Both the position numbers and the translations under genes were made by a program. The notes below the pieces were generated by a model. The model saw only the letters and a program-made list of their open reading frames with translations, had not been told where the DNA came from and ran no database searches. 64,000 bases of DNA from Paenalicyclobacillus ferrooxydans (lineage in GTDB: Bacteria > Bacillota > Bacilli > Alicyclobacillales > Alicyclobacillaceae): assembly GCF_001399675.1 (NCBI RefSeq), contig NZ_LJCO01000103.1, forward strand, positions 1 to 64,000, read 5' to 3'. The stretch's first letter is position 1, and each line of letters starts with the position of its first letter. Positions 53,460 to 61,688 of this stretch are shown here, piece after piece.

Positions 53460-54443
53460 ATGCAGTGGAAAGGTGTACTTATCAGTGTAAGTCTGTGTTC
53501 ACAATTGTTCACAGCCGGTGGAGCTCCGGTACAAGCAGCGACAAAGTCCTCAGGTGCATCATCACAGGCGGCGAACACTGCTTCGTCAGGAGATAAGAGC
53601 GAAGCCGCCGTGCTGGAGGAAATTCAGCGAACACTTGGGAAATCCCCGATTGACGCGCATGTAGACCGAGTTTGGCATGCGGTTCCTGGATTGTGCGGGT
53701 GGGCACTAGATATCCCTGCGAGCAGTGCGAAAAGCAAGAGGATAAACGACGGGGCATTGCACTTGGTTTGGACATCCGTGCCGCCGGCTAAGCGCCTCAC
53801 AGATTTACCGGCGGAGCCGATCTACAGAGGACCAGCGAACGAAAAGTCTGCTGCCCTCATGTTTAATGTCGCTTGGGGAGAAGAAGATATCCCGTCCATC
53901 CTTTCGACACTCGACAAGTACCACGTCAAAGGAACCTTTTTCCTCGATGGGGATTGGGTGAAGAAACACGGGGATTTGGCGAAGAAGATCGCGGAGGATG
54001 GTCAGGCCATAGGCAGTCACGGAACCGGTCATCCTGACTTTCGTCGACTTGGCGACAGTGCGCTCGGGAAGCAGATTACGGGGACGAATGAACGGATCGA
54101 GCATACAATAGGGAGAAAAATAGACCTCATCGCTCCTCCTGCTGGGGCCTTCGACGGTCGAGTGGTTCGGATGGCCAAACAGCACGATATGTACACGGTC
54201 CTATGGACGGTAGACACGATTGACTGGAACCGTCCCGCCGCCAGCGTGATTGTTAAGCGCGTGCTGAGTCGAATGGAGCCTGGCAGTTTGGTTCTGATGC
54301 ACCCGACACCGTCCACTGCTGCTGCCTTGCCCGTGGTCATTGAACGGTTGCAGGAACAGGGCTATCGATTAAAGACGGTCGAAGATGTTGTTCACGAACA
54401 GCCGGCAGCACACCCCCCGCAAACCTTGAGGAGGCAACCCTGA
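53460..54443 (+). CDS. ylxY: YlxY-type secreted polysaccharide deacetylase homologue
   Basis: The 327-residue exported protein has a signal sequence (about 1-26) and a NodB domain from about 130 to 315. The metal site HxxxH is kept as SHGTGHP (His187, His191), but the first motif reads FNVAWG (135-140) instead of TFDD, so the catalytic-base Asp is missing. The same feature is known for B. subtilis YlxY, so the protein may be a non-catalytic glycan binder. It sits between pnp and mlpA as in B. subtilis. Confidence 0.87.
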   Translation: MQWKGVLISVSLCSQLFTAGGAPVQAATKSSGASSQAANTASSGDKSEAAVLEEIQRTLGKSPIDAHVDRVWHAVPGLCGWALDIPASSAKSKRINDGALHLVWTSVPPAKRLTDLPAEPIYRGPANEKSAALMFNVAWGEEDIPSILSTLDKYHVKGTFFLDGDWVKKHGDLAKKIAEDGQAIGSHGTGHPDFRRLGDSALGKQITGTNERIEHTIGRKIDLIAPPAGAFDGRVVRMAKQHDMYTVLWTVDTIDWNRPAASVIVKRVLSRMEPGSLVLMHPTPSTAAALPVVIERLQEQGYRLKTVEDVVHEQPAAHPPQTLRRQP

Positions 54444-54522
54444 TTTGCTATAGTTAGGGTCGCCAATAGAGGTCGAATCTACCAATCACAAGATGGGCAC
54501 CTCTGCGGCGAGGAGGACACAA

Positions 54523-55776
54523 ATGACGTACAAGATACGCCTTCAAAACGGGATTCGCGTGGTGGGAGAGGAAATACCCAGCCTGCGTTCGGTCAGTATT
54601 GGCATTTGGATTGGCACGGGTTCACGCTACGAATCCCCAAGCAATAACGGCATCAGTCATTTTCTTGAACACATGTTCTTTAAAGGCACAGACCGTTATA
54701 CGGCGCGCGAAATTGCCGAGGTCTTTGACGGGATCGGCGGACAGGTGAATGCGTTCACGGCCAAAGAGTACACTTGTTTTTACGCGAAGGTCCTTGATGA
54801 GCACTTTAATGTGGCGGTTGAAACCCTGGCCGACATGCTGCAAAACTCCACCTTTCATCCGGATGAAATGGAGAAGGAGAAGCGCGTTGTCATCGAGGAA
54901 ATCAGAATGTACGAAGATACTCCGGATGAACTGGTGATGGATATCCTCGCTGAAAGCGTCTACGGGTCCCATCCGCTGGGATACACCATTCTGGGCCTCG
55001 AGGAGAACCTGCGCGCCTTTTCAAAGTCGGATGTGATGTCATACGTGGATGGACATTATCACCCAAACAATATCGTTGTTGCGATAGCAGGAAATGTGAA
55101 CCAAACTCAGGCTGTGGAGACGATTGAACGTCTGTTTGGAAATCTGTCTTCGGCAACGCAAAGTGACGTCGAGATTGTACGCCCATCTTTTCAGAGCACC
55201 TTGTCTGTCCGCAAAAAGGACATTGAACAGGTGCATCTGTGTTTAGCGTCGAACGGACTCGAAGCCGGAAGCAAAGACCTGTACTCGCTGGTGCTCTTAA
55301 ACAATGCCCTTGGTAACTCTTCGAGCAGCCGGTTGTTCCAGGAGATCCGTGAGGACAGGGGTATGGCATACTCGGTATTTTCCTTTCACTCGGCCTACCT
55401 TGATAGCGGGATGTTCGGTATTTACGCTGGAACCTCACCAGAACATGTTCATGATGTCGTATCCTTGATCCAACAAATTTGTGAGGATACAGCTGAGCAT
55501 GGTCTTACAGAGGCAGAATTGACAAAGGGAAAAGAGCAGGTCAAGGGGTCGATGATGTTAAGCCTTGAGAGCACGAGCAGCCGAATGAGTCGGCTCGGTA
55601 AAAATGAGCTGGTTCTTGGTCGCGAGGTCACCCTCGATGAGACCCTTGCAGGGATAAACGCAGTCACTGCAGGTGATGTACAGCGGGTTGCAAAGAGAAT
55701 CCTGCAACAACCATTCGCCATCGCTGCAGTCGGTCCTGTAAGTGAGGCTGACTTCAAACTCTTTATGAAATCTTAA
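54523..55776 (+). CDS. mlpA: M16-family zinc protease MlpA (YmxG)
   Basis: The 417-residue peptidase has the inverted zinc motif HFLEH (His46, Glu49, His50), followed by FDGIGGQVNAFTAKEYTCFYAKV and, after about 75 residues, the second ligand region EEIRMYEDTPDELV. It resembles mitochondrial processing peptidase subunits and B. subtilis MlpA. ATG 54523 follows GCGAGGAGG. Substrates unknown. Confidence 0.92.
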   Translation: MTYKIRLQNGIRVVGEEIPSLRSVSIGIWIGTGSRYESPSNNGISHFLEHMFFKGTDRYTAREIAEVFDGIGGQVNAFTAKEYTCFYAKVLDEHFNVAVETLADMLQNSTFHPDEMEKEKRVVIEEIRMYEDTPDELVMDILAESVYGSHPLGYTILGLEENLRAFSKSDVMSYVDGHYHPNNIVVAIAGNVNQTQAVETIERLFGNLSSATQSDVEIVRPSFQSTLSVRKKDIEQVHLCLASNGLEAGSKDLYSLVLLNNALGNSSSSRLFQEIREDRGMAYSVFSFHSAYLDSGMFGIYAGTSPEHVHDVVSLIQQICEDTAEHGLTEAELTKGKEQVKGSMMLSLESTSSRMSRLGKNELVLGREVTLDETLAGINAVTAGDVQRVAKRILQQPFAIAAVGPVSEADFKLFMKS

Positions 55777-55783
55777 TGACGAG

Positions 55784-55819
55784 GTCCTGGACGGATGGGT
55801 CCAGGACTGCATTTTTTCT
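55784..55819 (+). terminator. Terminator after mlpA
   Basis: GTCCTGGAC (55784-55792) pairs with GTCCAGGAC (55799-55807), followed four bases later by six T's. Confidence 0.75.
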
Positions 55820-55846
55820 GGACAAGCCAAGATAGGTGGGGAAAAG

Positions 55847-56320
55847 TTGACCGCTACAGGCCGCATGGAAGTGACTTACACCGTGGTAAGCCCTTTGTTT
55901 CGGGATGAGTATCTTCCCGCGTACAAGACGAGTGGGGCAGCTGGTATGGACTTACACGCATGTTTGTCCAATCCGGTCCAGATTCAGCCTCTTGAACGCG
56001 TGCGCGTTCCCACTGGGATTGCCATCCAGTTGCCGGAACAAGGGGTTGTCGCGCTCGTTTATGCTCGCAGTGGACTTGCCTGGCGGCATGGCATCGGGTT
56101 ACCAAACGGAGTAGGGGTTATCGACAGCGATTACACTGGAGAGATTCAGGTGCTGCTGACGAACTTCTCGTCGGAGCCATTTGAGATCCGACCTGGAGAC
56201 CGGGTTGCGCAACTTGTGGTTGCGCCGATTTACATTGCAGGGCTGGTTCAAGCAGAGCAGCTTACGCCGACCGAGCGAGGTGCTGGGGGCTTTGGTTCAA
56301 CCGGGGTCCGCCAAGAGTAG
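55847..56320 (+). CDS. dut: dUTP diphosphatase
   Basis: The 157-residue trimeric dUTPase keeps uracil out of DNA. All five motifs are present: GAAGMDLHA (30-38), YARSGLAWRHG, GVGVIDSDYTGEI (Asp93, Tyr96), RVAQLVV and RGAGGFGSTG (144-153). TTG 55847 is five bases after AGGTGGGG; an ATG at 55865 would be too far from that SD. It occupies the place of ymxH in B. subtilis. Confidence 0.94.
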   Translation: MTATGRMEVTYTVVSPLFRDEYLPAYKTSGAAGMDLHACLSNPVQIQPLERVRVPTGIAIQLPEQGVVALVYARSGLAWRHGIGLPNGVGVIDSDYTGEIQVLLTNFSSEPFEIRPGDRVAQLVVAPIYIAGLVQAEQLTPTERGAGGFGSTGVRQE

Positions 56321-56361
56321 CACGGCACGCAGAGTACGGTATCATTGATGTTTCAAATTCT

Positions 56362-56416
56362 AGGCACGGTTGTTGCTTTCGCCTTTAGCGGCGAGGGCAA
56401 CGGCCGTGCCTTTTTC
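56362..56416 (+). terminator. Terminator after dut
   Basis: AGGCACGG (56362-56369) pairs with CCGTGCCT near 56404-56411, followed by TTTTCG; internal GTTGC and GCAAC pair as well. Confidence 0.85.
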
Positions 56417-56419
56417 GTC

Positions 56420-56447
56420 ACCCATCATGCGGAAGGGGAATAGGCTA
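56420..56447 (+). promoter_or_regulatory. Candidate sigma-K promoter of dpaAB
   Basis: AATAGGCTA (56439-56447) matches CATAnnnTA except for the first base, with AC at 56420-56421, 17 bases upstream. B. subtilis spoVF (dpaAB) is sigma-K dependent. ATG lies 47 bases downstream. Confidence 0.4.
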
Positions 56448-56493
56448 AAGGCGATGAGTGCAGTTGCACCAGCGGTTGAAAGGAGCAGGGAGG

Positions 56494-57369
56494 ATGCTAA
56501 CAGGTCGCAAGTTCGTATTCCTTGGCGGGGATGCGAGGCAACTGGAAGTAATTCGCCAGGTTACAGAGATGGATGCTAGTGCTACTCTTGTCGGCTATGA
56601 CAACCTTGGGGAAAGTTTTCTCGACACACAATTGATGCCGATGTCAGAGAATGTCCTGGCTGATGCGGACGCCGTCGTGCTTCCTGTCGCCGGTATGGAC
56701 AATGACGGTAAAGTCGATACGCGTTTTGCCGATGAACCGCTTCATTTGGAACCAGAGCACTTCGCGGCAATGAGGCCAGGCACATTTGTGTTCAGCGGAA
56801 TTGCCGGAGAACGTTTGCAGTCGTACTGCGAGGAGCATCAGTTGCGTCTTGTCAAACTGATGGAACTCGATGAAGTTGCGATCCTGAACTCTATCCCGAC
56901 GGCCGAAGGAGCGATTGCGCTGGCGATGCAGCACACGGACATCACCATCCACGGTGCCAATGTGTCCGTGTTGGGATTCGGCAGGTGTGGAAAGACCCTT
57001 GCACGGATACTGTCTGCGATGGGAGCCAACGTGAAGGTGTCAGCGCGGGATCCGGCGAACGAGGCCAGGATTTACGAAATGGGCTTTACCCCTATTTCAT
57101 CGGGTGAACTCGACGGCCTGCTTGGGCAAGACGATATCATCTTCAACACCATTCCGCATCCTGTTTTAACGGCGTCCGTTCTTGCCACGGTAAACAAGTC
57201 TTGCGTAGTCATTGATATTGCGTCAAAACCCGGAGGGACAGATTTTCGCTACGCCGAACGGCGAGGCATTAAGGCGGTACTTGCTCCGAGCTTACCGGGC
57301 TTGGTTGCACCAAAGACCGCCGGCCGCATCATCGGCAATACCATCTGCCGGCTCTTGGCGTTGGAGTGA
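56494..57369 (+). CDS. dpaA: Dipicolinate synthase subunit A (SpoVFA)
   Basis: The 291-residue NAD(P)-binding subunit converts dihydroxytetrahydrodipicolinate to dipicolinic acid in the mother cell. The Rossmann motif VSVLGFGRCGKTLAR and ALAMQHTDITIHG are characteristic, as are KFVFLGGDARQLEV at the N-terminus and VIDIASKPGGTDF. ATG 56494 lies eight bases after AAGGAG. It is followed by dpaB, asd, dapG and dapA, the usual spoVF-lysine cluster, and marks the organism as a spore former. Confidence 0.96.
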   Translation: MLTGRKFVFLGGDARQLEVIRQVTEMDASATLVGYDNLGESFLDTQLMPMSENVLADADAVVLPVAGMDNDGKVDTRFADEPLHLEPEHFAAMRPGTFVFSGIAGERLQSYCEEHQLRLVKLMELDEVAILNSIPTAEGAIALAMQHTDITIHGANVSVLGFGRCGKTLARILSAMGANVKVSARDPANEARIYEMGFTPISSGELDGLLGQDDIIFNTIPHPVLTASVLATVNKSCVVIDIASKPGGTDFRYAERRGIKAVLAPSLPGLVAPKTAGRIIGNTICRLLALE

Positions 57370-57436
57370 TGCCTGAGCTTGACGCGGGAGATTTGTACGA
57401 TGAAGCAGGTCCAGCAGGACGGAGGAGGAGATTTTA

Positions 57437-58042
57437 ATGGGGTTACAGGGGAAAACGATTGGGTTTGCTATCACAGGTTCGCACTGCACGTACGAAGAGG
57501 TGTACCCAGAGGTGAAGCGTCTCGTTGACATGGGAGTCCACGTGGTGCCAATATTCTCAAATAGTGTACTCTCCGTAAGCACCCGCTTTGGAGAAGCAGG
57601 GGAGTGGGCAAAAAAGATTGAACAATTAACCGGTGAAAAGGCGATTACGTCCATTCCGGAAGCAGAACCTCTCGGACCTTCGAAAAGACTGGACTGCCTC
57701 CTGATTGCGCCTTGCACAGGCAGCAGTTTGAGCCGCCTGGCCAATGCGAACACGGATTCACCTGTTCTGATGGCTGCTAAAGCCACACTGCGCAACGATC
57801 GACCGGTAGTATTAGCGATTTCAACGAACGATGGATTGGGACTGAACCTGTACAATCTCGCAAAATTAATCAACACCAAAAATTTTTTCTTTGTTCCATT
57901 TGGGCAGGACGCTCCCCATGTTAAAATGAACTCGTTGGTTTCCCTGATGCGGTTGATTCCAGATGCATGCGAAGCCGCAATGGAGAAGCGCCAATTGCAA
58001 CCTGTGTTGATTGAACGTTGGCGCGAAGAACGCCCGTCATGA
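57437..58042 (+). CDS. dpaB: Dipicolinate synthase subunit B (SpoVFB)
   Basis: This 201-residue flavoprotein-like subunit pairs with DpaA. It resembles phosphopantothenoylcysteine decarboxylases: GKTIGFAITGSHCTYEEV, CLLIAPCTGSSLSRLANANTDSPV and RPVVLAISTNDGLG. SD GGAGGAGGAG stands eight bases before ATG. Sixty-seven bases separate it from dpaA. Confidence 0.96.
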   Translation: MGLQGKTIGFAITGSHCTYEEVYPEVKRLVDMGVHVVPIFSNSVLSVSTRFGEAGEWAKKIEQLTGEKAITSIPEAEPLGPSKRLDCLLIAPCTGSSLSRLANANTDSPVLMAAKATLRNDRPVVLAISTNDGLGLNLYNLAKLINTKNFFFVPFGQDAPHVKMNSLVSLMRLIPDACEAAMEKRQLQPVLIERWREERPS

Positions 58043-58089
58043 TTCTAGTAAAAAAATAGTGTGTGTCGGGAGAACAAAGGAGACGGCGT

Positions 58090-59109
58090 ATGAGTTATCA
58101 AGATGGTGTTACAGTTGCCGTGCTTGGAGCTACCGGTGCGGTAGGCAGAGCGATGCTGGAGACGTTGGAAAAGCGAAACTTTCCGATTCGAGAACTGCGG
58201 GCCTTGGCCTCTCCTCGGTCAGCAGGGCAGAAGTTGACGTATAAAGGGCAGGTTGTCACAGTCGAGGCAGTCAGTGAAGAAGCATTTGAAGGTGTGGATA
58301 TTGCGCTGTTCAGTGCCGGTGCAAGTACCAGCTTGGAATGGGCACCGAAGGCTGTGGCACGCGGGGCTGTAGTCGTTGATAACAGCAGTGCCTACCGGAT
58401 GACAGACGGGGTGCCACTTGTTGTACCGGAAGTCAATCCAGAGGCAGTCAAGGCTCACCAGGGAATCATCGCGAATCCCAACTGTTCTACCATTCAGCTG
58501 ATGGTCGCCTTGTCGCCGCTGAAACAAATCGGACTCGAACACGTCAGCGTGTCTACCTACCAAGCAGTCAGCGGCATGGGCCAAAAGGCAGTCGATGCGC
58601 TGAAGACTGAGTTGGAGCGCCAGGATGGGCAAAGTACGCTGTTTCCGGTCGTTGCTAATGATACCCACTACCCAATGGCATTCAACGTGCTGCCTCAGTG
58701 CGACGTGTTCGTCGAGGATGGGTACACAAAAGAAGAAATGAAACTCGTCAACGAGTCTCGCAAGATTTTGGAACTGCCACAGCTCAAGGTCAGTCCTACT
58801 GCTGTCCGGGTACCGGTATTGTACGGTCACGCAGAGTCGGTTTCCGTACGTTTAAAGGAATCCGTGTCGGTAGAACAGGTTCGCGAGTTGATGAAGGATG
58901 CTCCAGGCCTTGTTGTTGTTGATGATCCTGCGAAAGGACTATATCCTCATCCGCAGATGGCAACAGGCACAGGTGACACGTATGTCGGCAGAATTCGCAA
59001 GGACCTCTGGGATGACCGGACCATTTGGATGTTTGTCGTTGCGGATAATTTGTTAAAGGGTGCGGCATGGAATGCCGTGCAGATTGCCGAACTGCTCACT
59101 GCATACTAG
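58090..59109 (+). CDS. asd: Aspartate-semialdehyde dehydrogenase
   Basis: The 339-residue enzyme reduces aspartyl phosphate to the semialdehyde, feeding lysine, diaminopimelate and dipicolinate. NADP site LGATGAVG (12-19) and catalytic Cys132 in NPNCSTIQ are visible. ATG 58090 follows AAAGGAGACGG; nearby in-frame upstream codons are not well spaced. Confidence 0.96.
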   Translation: MSYQDGVTVAVLGATGAVGRAMLETLEKRNFPIRELRALASPRSAGQKLTYKGQVVTVEAVSEEAFEGVDIALFSAGASTSLEWAPKAVARGAVVVDNSSAYRMTDGVPLVVPEVNPEAVKAHQGIIANPNCSTIQLMVALSPLKQIGLEHVSVSTYQAVSGMGQKAVDALKTELERQDGQSTLFPVVANDTHYPMAFNVLPQCDVFVEDGYTKEEMKLVNESRKILELPQLKVSPTAVRVPVLYGHAESVSVRLKESVSVEQVRELMKDAPGLVVVDDPAKGLYPHPQMATGTGDTYVGRIRKDLWDDRTIWMFVVADNLLKGAAWNAVQIAELLTAY

Positions 59110-59135
59110 GTGACCAAGGAGAAGGAGCGGTCGGA

Positions 59136-60338
59136 ATGAGGGTTATTGTGCAGAAATTTGGCGGTACGTCCGTCGCGTCTCCGGAATTAAGAGCTGCTTG
59201 TGCGAGGCATGTGCAGGCAGCCCTTGATGAGGAGTACGGCGTTGTTGTGGTCGTGTCCGCGATGGGGAGAAAAGGCGATCCATATGCTACGGACACGCTG
59301 ATTTCGACCCTGGGGCCGGCTGACGCGGTGTCAAAGCGCGATCGCGATATTCTGATGTCCTGTGGTGAGGCGATATCCTCCGTCGTATTTGGGAGTTATC
59401 TGCGCAGCCTCGGAATCGACGTCAGTGTTCTGTCTGGACAGCAGGCAGGGATCGTTACGAATGATCAATTCGGTGAGGCTCGGATCCTTGAGATTCATCC
59501 ACAGCGGATTCAAGAGGAACTGAATCAGGGACATGTGGTTATTGTCATGGGTTTTCAGGGGGCAACAAGTGAGGGAGACGTAACAACGCTGGGGCGGGGC
59601 GGAAGTGATACGACGGCAACCGCGCTCGGCGTGGCACTTGGTGCTGAATACGTCGATATCTTTACCGACGTTGATGGGATTATGACAGCAGACCCGCGTG
59701 TGGTCAGCGACGCACGACGCCTTGGGCAGATCACGTACCAAGAGATCTGTAACCTGGCATACCAAGGTGCAAAGGTGATTCATCCACGGGCAGTAGAAAT
59801 TGCCATGCAGCGAAACTTGCCGATTCGAGTGCGCCATACGGAGTCGATGGACCCCGGGACACTTGTGACGAACGCGGGACAGACCTTTGAGGTCACCGGC
59901 GTGAATGATCGATTTGTGACTGGGATCGCGCATACTGCGCACGTCTCACAGTTGGTGTTGAACGGCCCAATGCCCGATGCGAGGGCCGTGTTTGGCAAGA
60001 TGGCTGAGTACGGAATCAGTGTCGATTTTATTTCCGTGGCACCAGACCGAATTGCATACACCGTAAAGGATACGGATACGGATAAAGCAGTCATGCTGTT
60101 GCAGGAGGCAGGACTCAATCCTGAAGTCCATCGGGACTGCGCCAAGGTCTCTGTTGTTGGTGCGGGGATTGCAGGCGTCCCAGGCATCATGGCACGGATT
60201 GTTGACGCACTTGCAAGAGAAGAGATTGCGGTCCTGCAATCTGCGGACTCTCATACAACAATTTGGTGCTTAGTAGATGGGAATAAAATGCAAAAAGCCG
60301 TGCAAGCTCTTCATCATGCATTCGGGCTGGCTGAGTAG
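59136..60338 (+). CDS. dapG: Aspartokinase (DapG-type, lysine/DAP branch)
   Basis: The 400-residue kinase starts the aspartate pathway. The signatures are QKFGGTSVAS (6-15), SCGEAISSVVFGSYL and LGRGGSDTTATAL. Two ACT domains follow, one after about residue 260 and one at the C-terminus, with SVVGAGIAGVPGIMARI. In Bacillus the DapG isozyme is inhibited by meso-diaminopimelate, and position between asd and dapA supports that identity. ATG 59136 follows AAGGAGAAGGAG. Confidence 0.93.
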   Translation: MRVIVQKFGGTSVASPELRAACARHVQAALDEEYGVVVVVSAMGRKGDPYATDTLISTLGPADAVSKRDRDILMSCGEAISSVVFGSYLRSLGIDVSVLSGQQAGIVTNDQFGEARILEIHPQRIQEELNQGHVVIVMGFQGATSEGDVTTLGRGGSDTTATALGVALGAEYVDIFTDVDGIMTADPRVVSDARRLGQITYQEICNLAYQGAKVIHPRAVEIAMQRNLPIRVRHTESMDPGTLVTNAGQTFEVTGVNDRFVTGIAHTAHVSQLVLNGPMPDARAVFGKMAEYGISVDFISVAPDRIAYTVKDTDTDKAVMLLQEAGLNPEVHRDCAKVSVVGAGIAGVPGIMARIVDALAREEIAVLQSADSHTTIWCLVDGNKMQKAVQALHHAFGLAE

Positions 60339-60397
60339 ATGACCAGGCTGTCGACGTACTTTTGATGAATAAACGTCGACTGAAGAGGTGAAGGAAC

Positions 60398-61285
60398 GTG
60401 GATTTTGGAAGATTGATTACGGCGATGGCAACACCGTTTGATACGGCAGGAGCGATAGATGTTCCCGGGGTAAAGACCCTGGTGAAACATTTGCTAAGTA
60501 CTGGAACAACGGCGGTCGTTGCGGCGGGGACAACCGGCGAGTCCCCAACGCTTTCGCATGAGGAAAAACTTGAACTGTTTGAACTGACACTGCGGGCAGC
60601 TGATGGGCAAATCCCGGTGATAGCGGGAACGGCAAGCAATGATACAAGAGCATCCATCGAACTGTCGAAGGAAGCAGAAAAGCTTGGCGTGCAGGGACTC
60701 TTGCTTGTTGCGCCGTATTACAATCGGCCGTCCCAGGACGGTCTGTACGCGCACTTCAAAGCCATTGCGGAATCCGTGAACATCCCCGTGATGCTGTATA
60801 ACGTGCCAGGCAGAACCGGTGTCAACATCGACGTCTCAACCATCTTGCGTTTAGCGGATATTCCAAACGTGACTGCCGTGAAAGAGGCCAGTGGAAGCAT
60901 GAATCAGATTCTGCAACTGGCAGCGAAAAAACCGGATGACCTGTTACTTTACAGCGGGGACGACAAGCTGACCATTCCCATGATGTGTGTCGGAGCCTAC
61001 GGCGTTGTTTCCGTTGCTGCACATGTGGTCGGAGAAGAAATGTCAAAGATGATTGAGGCGTTTGTCGCCGGTGACGTGAAAACAGCGGCTGTCTGGTCCG
61101 GCAGATTGCTGCCTGTCTTTGAGGCACTTTTTGCAACGAGCAGCCCGGGGCCGCTCAAAGCTGCTTTAAAACAGATGGGACTTCCGGGGGGCTCGGTTCG
61201 TCTGCCGCTTGTAGATGCTCCGGAAGAGATTGGTGCTCTGATGGAACGACAATTGACGCGGCTTGGTAAGGTAAGCATCGGGTAA
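60398..61285 (+). CDS. dapA: 4-hydroxy-tetrahydrodipicolinate synthase
   Basis: The 295-residue class I aldolase condenses pyruvate with aspartate semialdehyde. Schiff-base Lys162 lies in AVKEASGS, Tyr134 in YNVPGRTG and the GTTGES loop at 44-49. GTG 60398 follows AAGAGGTGAAGG. The product is the direct precursor of both DAP and, through DpaAB, dipicolinate. Confidence 0.96.
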   Translation: MDFGRLITAMATPFDTAGAIDVPGVKTLVKHLLSTGTTAVVAAGTTGESPTLSHEEKLELFELTLRAADGQIPVIAGTASNDTRASIELSKEAEKLGVQGLLLVAPYYNRPSQDGLYAHFKAIAESVNIPVMLYNVPGRTGVNIDVSTILRLADIPNVTAVKEASGSMNQILQLAAKKPDDLLLYSGDDKLTIPMMCVGAYGVVSVAAHVVGEEMSKMIEAFVAGDVKTAAVWSGRLLPVFEALFATSSPGPLKAALKQMGLPGGSVRLPLVDAPEEIGALMERQLTRLGKVSIG

Positions 61286-61339
61286 CTGCAGTAATCGTAA
61301 CGTCCTGGCTTTCCGAAATATATTGACACGGTTGATGAT

Positions 61340-61368
61340 ACACGCCCGTTTTGGGCGTGTTTTTGTTT
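61340..61368 (+). terminator. Terminator of the dpa-dap operon
   Basis: ACACGCCC (61340-61347) pairs with GGGCGTGT (61353-61360) around GTTTT, followed by TTTTGTTTG. Confidence 0.9.
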
Positions 61369-61443
61369 GTTTTCAACACCTCTTCACGTCCGCTCTTTTT
61401 GATTCAGTCGGGAAGGGAGGTAAATATAACCTGATGCCATTGT

Positions 61444-61472
61444 TGTGCAGGGTCGCATTCGCGGATATAATA
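61444..61472 (+). promoter_or_regulatory. Sigma-A promoter of rnjB
   Basis: TTGTGC (61444-61449), 17 bases, TATAAT (61467-61472). It gives an mRNA leader of about 210 bases. Confidence 0.82.
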
Positions 61473-61478
61473 GAACCA

Positions 61479-61688
61479 CAGGTGACTGGTGCGGCTTTGA
61501 ATATCAAAGGACGAACATCATCACTTCGAGTCGTGTGATGTCCAGACAGGGATTTTGTGCTCTTTGATGGAGTGCAATTCGGGCGGACCCTGGACGTAGT
61601 GCGCGATGCAGAGGAACAGATTGAAGTTTGTGTATGGAATTCCTATATGTGGAATTAGAAACACTATATGGATTGGTGGAGGTGCAAC
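61479..61688 (+). promoter_or_regulatory. Long structured 5' leader of rnjB
   Basis: No gene is supported here. CATCA-CAC pairs with GTG-TGATG (61516-61540, eight pairs, one bulge). GTCCAG (61540-61545) pairs with CTGGAC (61590-61595), enclosing about 45 bases. The leader then becomes A/T-rich and ends in GGAGGTG. Long leaders of RNase genes are often autoregulatory targets; that is inference here. Confidence 0.4.

Noticed and set aside
61434-61538. Possible 34-codon ORF with AGGGAGG upstream
   Set aside because: It contains the TTGTGC/TATAAT promoter of rnjB, so most transcripts would lack its start; composition is not protein-like.
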